Source of the DNA: Kangiella sp.
Lineage (GTDB): Bacteria; Pseudomonadota; Gammaproteobacteria; Enterobacterales; Kangiellaceae
Assembly (NCBI RefSeq): GCF_014762745.1
Contig: NZ_JABURJ010000047.1
Span: forward strand, 1 to 38,213
Direction: 5' to 3'
Length of the DNA stretch: 38,213 nt
Every line of letters begins with the position of its first letter. Within the stretch, counting starts at the first letter, position 1. Both the position numbers and the translations under genes were made by a program. Below, one piece after another: positions 16,191 to 25,635 of the stretch. Below the pieces are notes generated by a model that saw only the letters and a program-made list of their open reading frames with translations, had not been told where the DNA came from and did no database searches.

Positions 16191-17030
16191 GTGGATGAAA
16201 AATTAAAGTATCGTTTAGTGGGTGCATCAGTCATTCTGGCATTGGCCGTTTTCTTTTTGCCAATGATTCTCGATAGTGAGAAGTACCGCTCGCAGATACA
16301 GTCACAGATTCCAGCTGTGCCCAGTGAAGAGGATGCTCGTCGCAATAAAGAGCAGAGTATTCATAATATTGAAGGCCAGAGATCAAACCTGAATGGGCCG
16401 GTTGAAAAGGGGCCATTGGTCATTAACCTGGATGACTCAGAAGAAGAAACTCAAAAAGAAACTGTTCAAATAAAAGAGCCTGTCGCAGTTGTTGATAGCA
16501 AGCCTCAAGAAGTACAAACTGATATTAACAAGCAGGGCGATACTTCTGCTGCTGAAGGCAAAACAGAGTCTACGAATGAGTCGGCTCTAGCGGACAATAA
16601 ACAGCAACCAACTACAGCAACGGAAGAGCAGAAACCATCGCAGTCAGAACCGGTAGCAGAGATCACAGAAAAGCCCGCACCTGATGTCAAACCAGCCGCT
16701 GAAACGGTTGTCGCTCAAAATCCCGAGCAGAACAAAACTACCCAAGCTACAAAGGAGCCACAGTCAAGCTCAGAGAATGAATTGGCATTTTCGGATAGTG
16801 CCTGGTTGATTCAAATCGGCTCCTTCTCTAACAAAGAAAATGCTACACGCCTGGTTAATCAGCTTAGAGGTGAGGGTTATAGAGCTTATCAGAGAGTCGG
16901 CGACGGCTATGCGAGAGTTTATGTTGGCCCTTATCCAGTCAAAGGTGAGGCGGATAAGCGTACCTCGGTGCTTGAAAAGCTGGTTGGCGCAAAGGTCAAG
17001 GTTATCGAGTTTGATCCAAAGCAACATTAA
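16191..17030 (+). CDS. dedD: DedD-like SPOR-domain cell division protein (GTG start)
   Basis: 279 residues. Inner-membrane protein whose periplasmic SPOR domain binds denuded peptidoglycan at the septum. One N-terminal helix (about 9-27, LVGASVILALAVFFLPMIL) is followed by LDSEKY, as in DedD homologues. A long Glu/Gln/Thr/Pro-rich linker (about 40-200) leads to the SPOR domain (about 204-275: WLIQIGSFSNKENATRLVNQ, then YARVYVGPYPVKGEADK). The start is GTG at 16191, with GAGG eight bases upstream; the ATG four bases later is out of frame and stops after three codons. Confidence 0.92.
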   Translation: MDEKLKYRLVGASVILALAVFFLPMILDSEKYRSQIQSQIPAVPSEEDARRNKEQSIHNIEGQRSNLNGPVEKGPLVINLDDSEEETQKETVQIKEPVAVVDSKPQEVQTDINKQGDTSAAEGKTESTNESALADNKQQPTTATEEQKPSQSEPVAEITEKPAPDVKPAAETVVAQNPEQNKTTQATKEPQSSSENELAFSDSAWLIQIGSFSNKENATRLVNQLRGEGYRAYQRVGDGYARVYVGPYPVKGEADKRTSVLEKLVGAKVKVIEFDPKQH

Positions 17031-17034
17031 TCAT

Positions 17035-17062
17035 TTCACCTAACTGTCAGCTCTGTTAAAAT
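17035..17062 (+). promoter_or_regulatory. Candidate cvpA-purF promoter
   Basis: TTCACC (17035-17040), 16 bases, TAAAAT (17057-17062), then AGCGGC. The AATAGCGGC string is shared with pepN and gltX. No PurR-type palindrome is obvious around it. Confidence 0.5.
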
Positions 17063-17092
17063 AGCGGCCAACACAACACATTAGCCTCCTGA

Positions 17093-17617
17093 ATGATTTG
17101 GGTCGATTGGGTTATCCTTGCCATTATTGGCATTTCAGCTTTAATTAGCTTACTTCGTGGTTTCGTGCGTGAAGCCATGTCTCTAGCTGGTTGGATTGCA
17201 GCTTTCTTTGTCGCTAAAGGCTTTTACGAGCCGCTTGCCGAACTTTTTGTCAATCATATCGAAACTAATAGTCTTCGCTTAGGCGTTGCCTGGGTGTCGC
17301 TTTTTGTGGTGACACTGGTTATTGCTGGTATTGTTAATTATATGGTGGGTCGAATGGTTGATGCCGCAGGCATGAGCGGGACTGATCGATTGTTGGGCAT
17401 GATTTTTGGTGCTCTGCGAGGCGTGTTGATAGTCGCATTAATTGTACTGGGTTTAAAACAGTTTACCCCAGTACCGAAGGATGAGTGGTGGGGGCAATCC
17501 AGTTTATTGCCGCATATGGAAATGGTCGCCCAATGGTTTTATGAGCAACTTGGCGAGGTTGTCCCTCAATTGAAAGAGGGCGCTGAGCCACCAACCGAAA
17601 TAGACGAGCAAAAGTAA
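17093..17617 (+). CDS. cvpA: CvpA family membrane protein
   Basis: 174 residues with four hydrophobic helices (about 5-22, 27-46, 62-86 and 100-121) and the family opening [20 protein letters not shown], then [16 protein letters not shown]. CvpA was named for colicin V production and is linked to envelope integrity in enterobacteria; its mechanism is not settled. It directly precedes purF (one base between stop and ATG), as in E. coli. There is no Shine-Dalgarno sequence. Instead CCTCCT, the anti-Shine-Dalgarno sense, lies two bases upstream of the ATG. Confidence 0.92.
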   Translation: MIWVDWVILAIIGISALISLLRGFVREAMSLAGWIAAFFVAKGFYEPLAELFVNHIETNSLRLGVAWVSLFVVTLVIAGIVNYMVGRMVDAAGMSGTDRLLGMIFGALRGVLIVALIVLGLKQFTPVPKDEWWGQSSLLPHMEMVAQWFYEQLGEVVPQLKEGAEPPTEIDEQK

Positions 17618-17618
17618 T

Positions 17619-19139
17619 ATGTGTGGTATTGTTGGAATCGTAGGTAAAAATCCTGTCAATCAAAGCATCTATGATGCGCTAACTGTTTTACAACATCGTG
17701 GCCAGGATGCTGCAGGTATAGTGACTACTGATAACGGTCGTCTTTACTTACGTAAGGATAATGGTTTGGTTCGTGACGTCTTTCATACACGCCACATGCG
17801 TCGATTGACAGGTAACACGGGTATAGGCCATGTCCGTTACCCCACCGCAGGAAGTTCCACCAGTGCTGAAGCTCAGCCGCTTTATGTGAATTCGCCTTAC
17901 GGTATTACATTAGCTCACAATGGTAACTTAACTAACTCTGATCAGTTGAAAGAAGAACTATTTTCCACTGATCGTCGTCATCTCAATACCAACTCTGATT
18001 CAGAAGTTCTTTTGAATGTATTGGCTCACGAGCTGCAACTTAAAGACAAAAATCAATTAAGCCCTGATGATATCTTCGACGCGGTTGGTAGTGTTTTTAA
18101 GCGCTGTAAAGGTGCCTACGCCGCAGTAGCATTGATTAATGGGCACGGACTTTTATGTTTTCGAGATCCGAATGGTATTCGTCCCGCAGTATACGGTAAA
18201 CGTGAAACTGAGCAGGGCACCGAGTATATGGTTGCTTCTGAATCAGTTGCTTTAGATGCGCTTGGTTTTGATCTAATTGACGATATCGGCGCTGGCCATG
18301 CAGTGTTTATTTCCGAAGATGGCACCATGCATGAAAAGCAATGCTATGAAAACAGTGAGCTAACACCATGTATTTTTGAGCATGTTTATCTTGCTCGTCC
18401 TGACTCAATGATTGATAACGTATCAGTCTATAAAGCCCGTCTGCGTATGGGTGAGAAGTTGGCAGAAAAAATTCTACGCGAATGGCCTGATCATGACATT
18501 GATGTGGTGATTCCTATTCCAGATACTTCACTGACCTCCGCGGTCCAATTGGCGCATGAGCTTAACGTTAAAATGCGTCATGGTTTTATCAAGAACCGTT
18601 ACATTGGCCGCACCTTTATTATGCCTGGCCAACAGATGCGTAAGAAGAGCGTGCGTCAAAAACTTAATGCCATTGAGCTTGAGTTCCGGGATAAGAATGT
18701 GTTGTTGGTGGATGACTCTATTGTCAGAGGAACAACATCCGAGCAAATCATCGAAATGGCCCGCGAAGCTGGGGCTAAGAAAGTCTATTTTGCTTCTGCA
18801 GCACCTCCGGTTCGTTTCCCTAATGTTTACGGTATTGATATGCCGGCAGCGAGTGAGCTGGTTGCACATGGCCGTACCGAAGAAGAAGTCGGGCAGGTTA
18901 TTGGTGCAGATAAAATGATATACCTTGATATTGAAGGTATGGTCGAAGCGGTTCGTGAAGGTAATCCTTCAATTAAGCGCTTTGATTTATCAGTATTTAC
19001 TGGTGAATACATTACTGGTGATATTGATTCGGACTATCTGGATAAGTTACAGCAGTTACGTAATGACTCAGCCAAAAAGACTAAGGATATTGAAGAGGTT
19101 GAGGATGCGGCAATGGTTATGGATTTACATAATCAATAG
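17619..19139 (+). CDS. purF: Amidophosphoribosyltransferase
   Basis: 506 residues. Catalyses the first committed step of purine synthesis: PRPP plus glutamine gives phosphoribosylamine. The N-terminal nucleophile Cys2 is present (MCGIVGIVG, exposed after Met removal), followed by [20 protein letters not shown] and AHNGNLTN of the Ntn-glutaminase domain. The PRPP-binding loop of the phosphoribosyltransferase domain is [14 protein letters not shown] (361-374). Length and order match the E. coli enzyme. ATG follows the cvpA stop after one base (TAATATG), so expression is probably coupled to cvpA. Confidence 0.97.
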   Translation: MCGIVGIVGKNPVNQSIYDALTVLQHRGQDAAGIVTTDNGRLYLRKDNGLVRDVFHTRHMRRLTGNTGIGHVRYPTAGSSTSAEAQPLYVNSPYGITLAHNGNLTNSDQLKEELFSTDRRHLNTNSDSEVLLNVLAHELQLKDKNQLSPDDIFDAVGSVFKRCKGAYAAVALINGHGLLCFRDPNGIRPAVYGKRETEQGTEYMVASESVALDALGFDLIDDIGAGHAVFISEDGTMHEKQCYENSELTPCIFEHVYLARPDSMIDNVSVYKARLRMGEKLAEKILREWPDHDIDVVIPIPDTSLTSAVQLAHELNVKMRHGFIKNRYIGRTFIMPGQQMRKKSVRQKLNAIELEFRDKNVLLVDDSIVRGTTSEQIIEMAREAGAKKVYFASAAPPVRFPNVYGIDMPAASELVAHGRTEEEVGQVIGADKMIYLDIEGMVEAVREGNPSIKRFDLSVFTGEYITGDIDSDYLDKLQQLRNDSAKKTKDIEEVEDAAMVMDLHNQ

Positions 19140-19148
19140 CGAGGCATT

Positions 19149-19709
19149 ATGCGCTTTATTATGAAAGGCCTTCTACGTCTACTCGGCTGGAAACTGGTAG
19201 GTCAGTTACCGGATGAAAAAAAGTATGTAGTGATCTTTGCGCCACATACCTCAAACTGGGATTTCGTTTTGATGCTGATGGTTCGTTTCTGCTTTAAAAT
19301 GAAAGTGGCTTTTTTAGGAAAGCACACTCTATTTAAACCGCCTTTTGGTTGGTTTTTTAGAATGTTTGGCGGTATTCCGGTAGAGCGCTCCTCAGCCAAT
19401 AAAGTCGTTGACCAAGTTGCTGAAATCATCAGGCAAAGAGACGAAATACAATTTGCACTTGCTCCTGAGGGTACAAGAAGTTATAAACCCTATTGGAAGA
19501 GCGGCTTTTATCATATCGCCCTGAAAGCAGAAGTTCCTATCGTCATGACGTTTCTTAATTCGAAGACTAAAGAAATTGGCATTGGAGATTTGCTAAGACC
19601 GACAGGGAATATTGAGCAAGACTTAGATGTGATAAGGGCATTTTATAAAGATAAAGCAGGGATAAAACCAGAGTTGGCGAGTGAGATACGATTCGACGAC
19701 AAACGATAA
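19149..19709 (+). CDS. PlsC-like lysophospholipid acyltransferase family protein
   Basis: 186 residues. It has the acyltransferase box HTSNWD (His33, Asp38; HX4D), a second block PFGWFFRMFGGIPVERS (about 65-81) and APEGTRSY (Glu107-Arg110). This is the pattern of 1-acyl-glycerol-3-phosphate acyltransferases and relatives, which add an acyl chain to a lysophospholipid at the inner membrane. It is shorter than PlsC (about 240) and belongs to a small subfamily; the true acceptor is unknown. A GAGG lies four bases before the ATG, and the gene begins nine bases after purF. The C-terminus ends in KPELASEIRFDDKR. A start of the next gene further upstream (19681) would overlap it. Confidence 0.85.
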   Translation: MRFIMKGLLRLLGWKLVGQLPDEKKYVVIFAPHTSNWDFVLMLMVRFCFKMKVAFLGKHTLFKPPFGWFFRMFGGIPVERSSANKVVDQVAEIIRQRDEIQFALAPEGTRSYKPYWKSGFYHIALKAEVPIVMTFLNSKTKEIGIGDLLRPTGNIEQDLDVIRAFYKDKAGIKPELASEIRFDDKR

Positions 19710-19725
19710 TCAACAAACCGGCCTG

Positions 19726-22700
19726 ATGGCCTGGCGCAGCAATATTGTCTGCGCTTTTTGTTTTTCCGTACTATTTCTTTTTTTCCTCCCAGAAATTAGC
19801 TATTCAAAAAATAGCTTGCAGCGCATAAGGTTCCACACAAACAATATTGAAAATGGCTTAAGCCAGAGTACTGTACTTAGTCTTGCCCAGGATAGTCTTG
19901 GGTATACCTGGATTGGTACTCAGGATGGACTTAATCGCTTTGATGGATTTGAAAACACCGTCTTTCGCCATTCTCCGACTAACTCCGAAACCATAAACTC
20001 TCCTACCATTAGCAGCCTGCTTTTTGATGGCAGAAGAACTTTGTGGATCTTGACCCCGCAGGGATTGGACAGTATTGATGTTCACACGCTTAAAGTCACT
20101 CACTGGACAGATTCACTACAGAACCTGATGGTAGAAAACGCGACCAGTTCCACAGTACCAACAGAAGTCTGGTCGATCTCGCTTAATCAGGACAAAACCT
20201 TATCCGTGTTGGGTACAGACTATTTCGCCACTATTGATGTCGAGAATAAGACGGTTACTCAAAATCAGCGGCTGACCGATTTTATTGAAGGAAAGAAGCT
20301 GCAAAAGATGACCGTTATCGATCAGCGTATTTACTTCATTAAAGATAATTGCATTCTTCATGTTGATTTTGGTGGCTCTCAACGCAAAGAGTTCTGCGCT
20401 GACGGAATTCAAAAGCTCGAAGATTTTTTTGTATTTCCGGAACTGCCTGAGCACATCTATTTCAGCCGAGACACAGGTTTTTCCCGGTTTATCATTAACG
20501 ATGGAGAGTTTGAGCATTTTGAGGTTTTTGATTCTAAGACGCAGTCATTGGTGGAAGTAGAGTCCATTTTGCCTGATGGTAGTGGTTTCTGGTTGGCAAC
20601 AATAACAGGGTTGAAATATTGGGAGGAGTCTGAGCAGGCAGTTGTTAGAGAGTATCATGCCAATTTCAGCGATAAGCATTCAATAGCCAGTGATTACACC
20701 ATGTCCCTGATGAGAGGCTTTGATGGTCTTATCTGGTTGGGAACTGGCCTTGGTGTTAATTACTGGGATTCCAGAGAGCAGTTTATCCATTTACTACAAA
20801 AGTCAGAAGCTGCAAAGTTTGGTCGAGATAACATAACCACTTCGATACTCAAAGATTATCAAGGCCGTTTATGGATGGGGACTGAGTCTTCTGGAATATA
20901 CCGCTACGACGAAACCTATACCGAGCTTCATCACTATTCATCCTTGCCTACTAAAGATGGTCTGGTTAATACGGGTTATGTTGCCGATATGCTGGAAGAT
21001 AACAATCGAAATCTGTGGCTGTTAACCGGAACCAGTCTTTTTATTCGACCTTATGGAAATGATAACTTCTTATCGCTTACCAGCCTGGTTGATACAGATG
21101 GGCAGCATGTTAACTTAACGGATCTGGCAACTATCATTGAAGATCGCAATGGCCATATCTGGTTAGGTGGGGCGCAGGGGTTTTTCAAGATTATACTTGA
21201 TAAGCCTGTGGGTGAAGAGCTCAGCTCAGATGATGTGGTCATTGAAAACCTGACCGATAAATTACCTTCAAGCTTTGTCCAGTCAAAGTATGGTGTATAT
21301 ACCATGTATGAGGATTTGCAGGGCTATATCTGGTTAGGTGGCTCCCGAGGTTTGATTCGTTTCAGCCCGTTGACTTTTGATATCCAGTATTACATGAGCA
21401 ATCCGAACGATCCCGAAACTCTTTCCAGCTCAGACATCAATGTGATTTATGAGGACCTATTGGGTGTCTTATGGGTTGGAACAGTAACAGGGCTTAATCG
21501 AGTTCGCTACAACGTCAATGGTGAGGTCTATTTCCAGCGGATCACAGTTAATGACGGCTTTATAAACGATTTTATTTGTTCAATTTTATCAGACGAGCTT
21601 GGCAACTTGTGGGTTTCTACTGCAAATGGTCTGGTCAAGTTTCATCCGGACAAGGGCCGACCTGTAAATTACACCTACTCTGATGGTCTGCAATACAGTG
21701 AGTTTTTTGCCAACTCGCAGTTTGTTGATAGCGATGGGTATTTATACTTCGGTGGCTTGAATGGTATCAGTTATTTCAAGCCGGAAGAAATCGTTATTGA
21801 TAAAAAGCATCAACCCATCAAGGTTACTGAGGTCATTCAGAATAGTGAAAGACAACCTCTTCAGGTGGATCAAAACAGCAACCTTTATACTTCCAATATT
21901 CAGTATGGCGAAATAACGGATATCAAGTTTACCGTTTTCAACTATATCAATGCTAAAAGTCTTGAGTTTCGCTATAAGATCGAAGGCCTGACAAATGACT
22001 GGATTGACTTGGGTAATTCGCGACTGATTCGATTGCACTCTGTTGAGCAGGAAAACTTCAATATTAGAATTCAGGTGCGTTATGAGGACGGTGACTGGAG
22101 TAGTAAGGAAGCCCAGCTAAAAGTCACTGTAAACAAAGGATTCTGGCGTAGCACTAAAGGTTTTGCGCTGTATTTTATCGCCTTATCCCTGTTTGTCTTT
22201 ATCGTGTTCTTCTATATTTACCGTAGCATTAAAAAGGCGCTTCGATTAAAAGAGCGCTTGTTAAAAGAGTCTGAATCAAAAAGTCAGATGCTGCTTAAAG
22301 ACAAAAAGTCATTGCTGTACCGTGTTGAAGATTTGCAATACTCACTATCCGAACAACGCTATCAGGTTGAGCTACTTTCGTCCAAGCTTGAGCAGTCAGA
22401 GGTTAATGATCAGCTTACAGGTTTCAGAACTCGAAGTTATCTCAAGAGCAGCATTCAGCAGGAACTGGATTCCATTTTATCAACATGGCGTGATAAAACA
22501 GAGTTACAGGGTGTGCACCTTGGCGTCTTTGCGGTGGATATCGACAACCTGGCAACCATTAATCAGCAATACGGACAGCTTTGTGGTAACGAAATTATTA
22601 AACAGCTTGCTGATTGTTTAAGAACCATCTGTTACGGCACTGACACTCTTGTTCGTTGGCAGGGTGCAACCTTAGTGGTATTAAGCCGAGGTATTGAAAA

Positions 22701-23058
22701 ACGTGAGCAAATGTTGCTCGCCGAGAAAATCAGAAATATTGTTGCCTCAAGGAAGTTTGATCTTGGCAATGGTAGTACTATTGATGTCACCTGCAGTATC
22801 GGTTTTACTCGCTTCCCGTTTACAGAAAACATTGAAAAGCCTCTAACCTGGGAGCAGATAATTTATGTAGTGGAAAAGGCTCTCGCTGTCGCCAAGAAAA
22901 ATAGCCGCAACGCATGGATTGGTATCTTCGCCAATCAGTTTACTCGCAGCTCCGAGTTGGAAGCTAAGTTAGCATCGGACCTGCCAGCCTTGATTGTAAG
23001 TGGTCAGCTTGATTACGTATCCTCGATACCAAAATCGAAAAAGCTAGTGTGGCTTTAA
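19726..23058 (+). CDS. Large membrane sensor: two-component-type propeller, Y_Y_Y domain, degenerate GGDEF
   Basis: 1110 residues from the ATG at 19726, which gives a signal peptide directly (CAFCFSVLFLFFLPEISYS); a GTG at 19681 adds 15 residues and overlaps the preceding gene. Neither start has a good ribosome site. The periplasmic part (about 35-690) is a string of Reg_prop blades, with repeats such as DSLGYTWIGTQDGLNRFD, GLIWLGTGLGVNYWD and GYIWLGGSRGLIRF. A Y_Y_Y domain follows (about 720-805, FRYKIEGLTNDWIDLGNSR). One transmembrane helix (about 813-834) and a coiled coil lead to a GGDEF-family domain (about 900-1075). Its signature motif reads RWQGATL (QGATL at 979-983) where active cyclases have GGDEF or GGEEF. 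It is therefore expected not to make cyclic di-GMP and may bind nucleotide or a partner instead. The ligand is unknown. Confidence 0.88.
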   Translation: MAWRSNIVCAFCFSVLFLFFLPEISYSKNSLQRIRFHTNNIENGLSQSTVLSLAQDSLGYTWIGTQDGLNRFDGFENTVFRHSPTNSETINSPTISSLLFDGRRTLWILTPQGLDSIDVHTLKVTHWTDSLQNLMVENATSSTVPTEVWSISLNQDKTLSVLGTDYFATIDVENKTVTQNQRLTDFIEGKKLQKMTVIDQRIYFIKDNCILHVDFGGSQRKEFCADGIQKLEDFFVFPELPEHIYFSRDTGFSRFIINDGEFEHFEVFDSKTQSLVEVESILPDGSGFWLATITGLKYWEESEQAVVREYHANFSDKHSIASDYTMSLMRGFDGLIWLGTGLGVNYWDSREQFIHLLQKSEAAKFGRDNITTSILKDYQGRLWMGTESSGIYRYDETYTELHHYSSLPTKDGLVNTGYVADMLEDNNRNLWLLTGTSLFIRPYGNDNFLSLTSLVDTDGQHVNLTDLATIIEDRNGHIWLGGAQGFFKIILDKPVGEELSSDDVVIENLTDKLPSSFVQSKYGVYTMYEDLQGYIWLGGSRGLIRFSPLTFDIQYYMSNPNDPETLSSSDINVIYEDLLGVLWVGTVTGLNRVRYNVNGEVYFQRITVNDGFINDFICSILSDELGNLWVSTANGLVKFHPDKGRPVNYTYSDGLQYSEFFANSQFVDSDGYLYFGGLNGISYFKPEEIVIDKKHQPIKVTEVIQNSERQPLQVDQNSNLYTSNIQYGEITDIKFTVFNYINAKSLEFRYKIEGLTNDWIDLGNSRLIRLHSVEQENFNIRIQVRYEDGDWSSKEAQLKVTVNKGFWRSTKGFALYFIALSLFVFIVFFYIYRSIKKALRLKERLLKESESKSQMLLKDKKSLLYRVEDLQYSLSEQRYQVELLSSKLEQSEVNDQLTGFRTRSYLKSSIQQELDSILSTWRDKTELQGVHLGVFAVDIDNLATINQQYGQLCGNEIIKQLADCLRTICYGTDTLVRWQGATLVVLSRGIEKREQMLLAEKIRNIVASRKFDLGNGSTIDVTCSIGFTRFPFTENIEKPLTWEQIIYVVEKALAVAKKNSRNAWIGIFANQFTRSSELEAKLASDLPALIVSGQLDYVSSIPKSKKLVWL

Positions 23059-23070
23059 GATGAATCGGCT

Positions 23071-23862
23071 TTAGTGTTGATGATGTATCAAGTGCAGGAT
23101 AAAGAGTAACACTGTAGCCACTACAACCCCCGCCATAAAATAGCCTTTGTGTTTAATGACGAAACCATGCGAGTGGTGGGCGTCTACGCTGTGCTCATGG
23201 TGATGTTCAACAGGCTCACCTTCATGTATCACTGAAACAGGAACTGAGTGGTCATGATGATGGATATGGCCGTGGTCATCAACATGGGGTCTGTGGATGA
23301 TGACGTGTAGCAAGGTTCCTGAAATAAACGCCTGGAAGTAATCGATAATATTGTTATGCAGCCCGGTAAGCTGTTGCTCACCAGCATAATAGCCAATTAC
23401 TGTGGTAATAAACATAAAGCCAAACACCAGCCAGGTTCTAAAGTTTCCCCACTGTGGCTGCACAATCCACCAGATACTTAAACCTACCACTATACGATGC
23501 AGAATCACGGCGTAGGCAAGCATTGGGTTGCTGTCGCTGGGAACAATTGCAGCACCGTCTAACATTGAGTGGATCATCAGGCCACTGATACCTAAAAAGA
23601 TTGCCAGGCTATGAGCCTTGTCTGCTGCCTTTCTAAAAGTAACCTCTATTAAGCCCGGGCCAAAAAAACCGAGTAGAACTGCTGGGATCAGAGCATAGCC
23701 AATGTGTTCCCAGATAGCTGGCAAAACGTCGATTAATAACAGTCCACCCACCGATATTAATACAAAGGCAAACAGAAAGTTATCGAGTCTTCGATTATAA
23801 GGAAACTGACTGACCAGAAAGGGGCCAATCAGCAGGGCAACCAGGCTAAGCGCTAATAACAT
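23071..23862 (-). CDS. ZIP-like multi-pass membrane protein with His-rich loop
   Basis: 263 residues with about seven hydrophobic segments. The segment around residues 90-108 reads LMIHSMLDGAAI, resembling the HxxxDG metal site of ZIP family transporters (His98, Asp102 here). The next helix has only one histidine (His122 in ILHRIVVGLS), where ZIPs have HEIPHE. Residues about 185-235 form a very His-rich stretch (HRPHVDDHGHIHHHDHS and HHHEHSVDAHHSH), followed by a last helix ending in HLIHHQH. Metal transport or metal sensing is therefore an inference; the incomplete second site is a caution. The ATG shares one base with the stop of the upstream oxidase gene (TGATG). A TTG one codon upstream is rejected. 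It converges on the sensor gene with only 12 bases between. Confidence 0.75.
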   Translation of the reverse strand: MLLALSLVALLIGPFLVSQFPYNRRLDNFLFAFVLISVGGLLLIDVLPAIWEHIGYALIPAVLLGFFGPGLIEVTFRKAADKAHSLAIFLGISGLMIHSMLDGAAIVPSDSNPMLAYAVILHRIVVGLSIWWIVQPQWGNFRTWLVFGFMFITTVIGYYAGEQQLTGLHNNIIDYFQAFISGTLLHVIIHRPHVDDHGHIHHHDHSVPVSVIHEGEPVEHHHEHSVDAHHSHGFVIKHKGYFMAGVVVATVLLFILHLIHHQH

Positions 23863-25253
23863 CAATCGATAACCTTGCCTGGATTCATGATCCCGTTCGG
23901 GTCAAAGGATTGTTTGATTGCCTTAAGGTAGCCGATTTCTGTTTCGCTGCGGCTGTAGTTAAGGTAAGGTTTTTTCAAAAGTCCTACCCCATGTTCGGCA
24001 GAGATACTGCCGCCCATTTCCTGTAGCAGGCCGAATATCTTAGGATTTACCTGCTCGCAAGCACGGGTAAACTCTTCATAGGGCATATCTTCTGGAGCAA
24101 GAATATTAAGGTGGAGGTTGCCATCACCAATATGCCCGAACCAGATCACTTCAAAGTCTGGGTAATCCTTAGCAACGATATCATTCACAGCTGTCAGGAA
24201 GTCAGTAATTTTTTCAGGGGTGACTGAAACATCGTTCTTATAAGGTTTTCGCCCCGAAATCGTTTCAGAAATAAACTCTCGATATTTCCACAATTCTTCA
24301 ACCTGTTGCTGGCTTTGGCTCATGACTCCATCGAGAATTAATTCATCATTAAGGCCATTTTCGAACTCTGATAGTGCGTCATTTAAAATATCTTCGCTAC
24401 TGGCATCAAACTCTAACAGGCAGTAATAGGGCGCTCTTTGCTCAACGGGGCAGGGTAGACTGTGATGCGCCATGACTTTTTCCAGAGCCTCATCTGAGAA
24501 GAACTCAAAGGCAGTCAGATCAAGGGCTTTCTGGAACTGTTGCAGAATCGGCATCAGGCTATCAAGGTTTGGTATGGCTAACAGCAGAACCGTTAAATTA
24601 GCTGGCTTGCGTGTTAATTTTAGAGCGGCTTCGGTAATGATGCCCAGAGTGCCTTCGCTACCAATGAAAAGATGGCGAAGGTCATAGCCGGTTGCATTCT
24701 TGATTAGGCCTTTATTAAGCTCAAGAATATCGCCTTTGCCTGTTACCACAGTTAATCCCTGCACCCAGTCACGTGTCATTCCATAGCGAATAACCTTGAT
24801 ACCACCTGCATTGGTCGCAATATTGCCACCAATCTGGCTTGAGCCACTGGAAGCAAAGTCGACCGGATAGTAAAGGCCCTGCTCATCCGCATATTGCTGA
24901 ATCTGCTGAGTAATAGTGCCGGCCTGACAATGGATCTGTTGGCTGCCGGCATTAAAACCAAGAATTTTGTTCATCTTGTCTAGCGCGACTACAAGCTCAC
25001 CGTTGGCGGCAACTGCGCCTCCACTCAAGCCTGTTCTGCCACCCGACGGAACAATCGCCACCTGATTCTCATTACCCCACAACACCAGCTTTTGCACCTG
25101 TTCGGTGGTCTTAGGCAGCGCAATTGCCATTGGTGCGGGCTGTTTGATATTGGTCCAGTCTTTACCGTAGTGGTCAAGCGACGTCTGATCGGTAAGCAGG
25201 CAATCATCATCAAGAATTGTGCGTAACTGATTGATGTAAGTATCTGAAGACAT
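23862..25253 (-). CDS. FAD-linked D-2-hydroxyacid dehydrogenase (GlcD / D2HGDH-like)
   Basis: 463 residues. The FAD-binding PCMH-type domain carries PSGGRTGLSGGAVA (69-82), SGSSQIGGNIATNAGG and GSEGTLGIITEAALKL. The C-terminal FAD-oxidase domain has HIGDGNLHLN (about 372-381, metal/substrate ligands) and SAEHGVGLLKKPYL (about 416-429). This is the family of glycolate oxidase GlcD, D-lactate dehydrogenase (Dld2) and D-2-hydroxyglutarate dehydrogenase, so it oxidises a D-2-hydroxyacid and hands electrons to an acceptor in the membrane or electron-transfer flavoprotein. The exact substrate is not visible. The ATG at 25253 (MSSDTYINQL) is chosen for fit to the family. In-frame starts at 25295 and 25331 exist, and none has a ribosome site. 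It is coupled to the His-rich membrane protein downstream. Confidence 0.88.
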   Translation of the reverse strand: MSSDTYINQLRTILDDDCLLTDQTSLDHYGKDWTNIKQPAPMAIALPKTTEQVQKLVLWGNENQVAIVPSGGRTGLSGGAVAANGELVVALDKMNKILGFNAGSQQIHCQAGTITQQIQQYADEQGLYYPVDFASSGSSQIGGNIATNAGGIKVIRYGMTRDWVQGLTVVTGKGDILELNKGLIKNATGYDLRHLFIGSEGTLGIITEAALKLTRKPANLTVLLLAIPNLDSLMPILQQFQKALDLTAFEFFSDEALEKVMAHHSLPCPVEQRAPYYCLLEFDASSEDILNDALSEFENGLNDELILDGVMSQSQQQVEELWKYREFISETISGRKPYKNDVSVTPEKITDFLTAVNDIVAKDYPDFEVIWFGHIGDGNLHLNILAPEDMPYEEFTRACEQVNPKIFGLLQEMGGSISAEHGVGLLKKPYLNYSRSETEIGYLKAIKQSFDPNGIMNPGKVID

Positions 25254-25391
25254 GAGCAATTTATAGGGCTGATGGAATATGCAAAATAGGCGCATATTGT
25301 GCCAGAGCTGGCCGCCAAAAGGAATGCGCAAGGGGGCCTGTTTGTTGAATTTAGTAATTTAAATGAAAAACTACGAACCTGAATTTCAGGC

Positions 25392-25421
25392 AAAAAAAAA
25401 GCTTCTGTCATGCAGAAGCTT
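25392..25421 (-). terminator. Intrinsic terminator of tRNA-Val
   Basis: Perfect 9-bp stem AAGCTTCTG (25399-25407) / CAGAAGCTT (25413-25421) with loop TCATG. On the minus strand it is followed by nine T (25400-25392), about 80 bases after the tRNA. Confidence 0.9.
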
Positions 25422-25500
25422 AAAATAATCTTATCAATACATCATACGATTCTGTCATCAACACATAAGTATTCAAACATATCGTAAGGGGGACGGAAGT

Positions 25501-25576
25501 TGGTGGGTGGTACTGGGCTCGAACCAGTGACCCTCGCCTTGTAAGGGCGATGCTCTCCCAACTGAGCTAACCACCC
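25501..25576 (-). tRNA. tRNA-Val (anticodon TAC)
   Basis: 76 bases on the minus strand, 5' end at 25576. The acceptor stem GGGTGGT pairs with ACCACCC, followed by discriminator A and encoded CCA (25503-25501). The D arm contains TAGCTCAGTTGGGAGAGC, the anticodon loop is CTTACAA inside stem CGCCC/GGGCG-type pairs, and the T arm contains GGTTCGAGCC. The TAC anticodon reads valine GUA and GUG codons. It stands alone, with no other tRNA nearby, and I see no attachment-site duplication or integrase. Confidence 0.97.
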
Positions 25577-25607
25577 AAATTCCATCTGTTCGCTAGGAAC
25601 GGGGCGC

Positions 25608-25635
25608 ATTATAAAGTGGTTATCGGGTAGGTCAA
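25608..25635 (-). promoter_or_regulatory. tRNA-Val promoter
   Basis: On the minus strand TTGACC (25635-25630), 16 bases, TATAAT (25613-25608), then the GC-rich discriminator GCGCCCCG. The last is typical of stable-RNA promoters under stringent control. Processed leader about 25 bases. Confidence 0.85.

Noticed and set aside
25501-25576. tRNA-Val as an integration site
   Set aside because: No integrase, no duplicated tRNA 3' end and only core genes around it.
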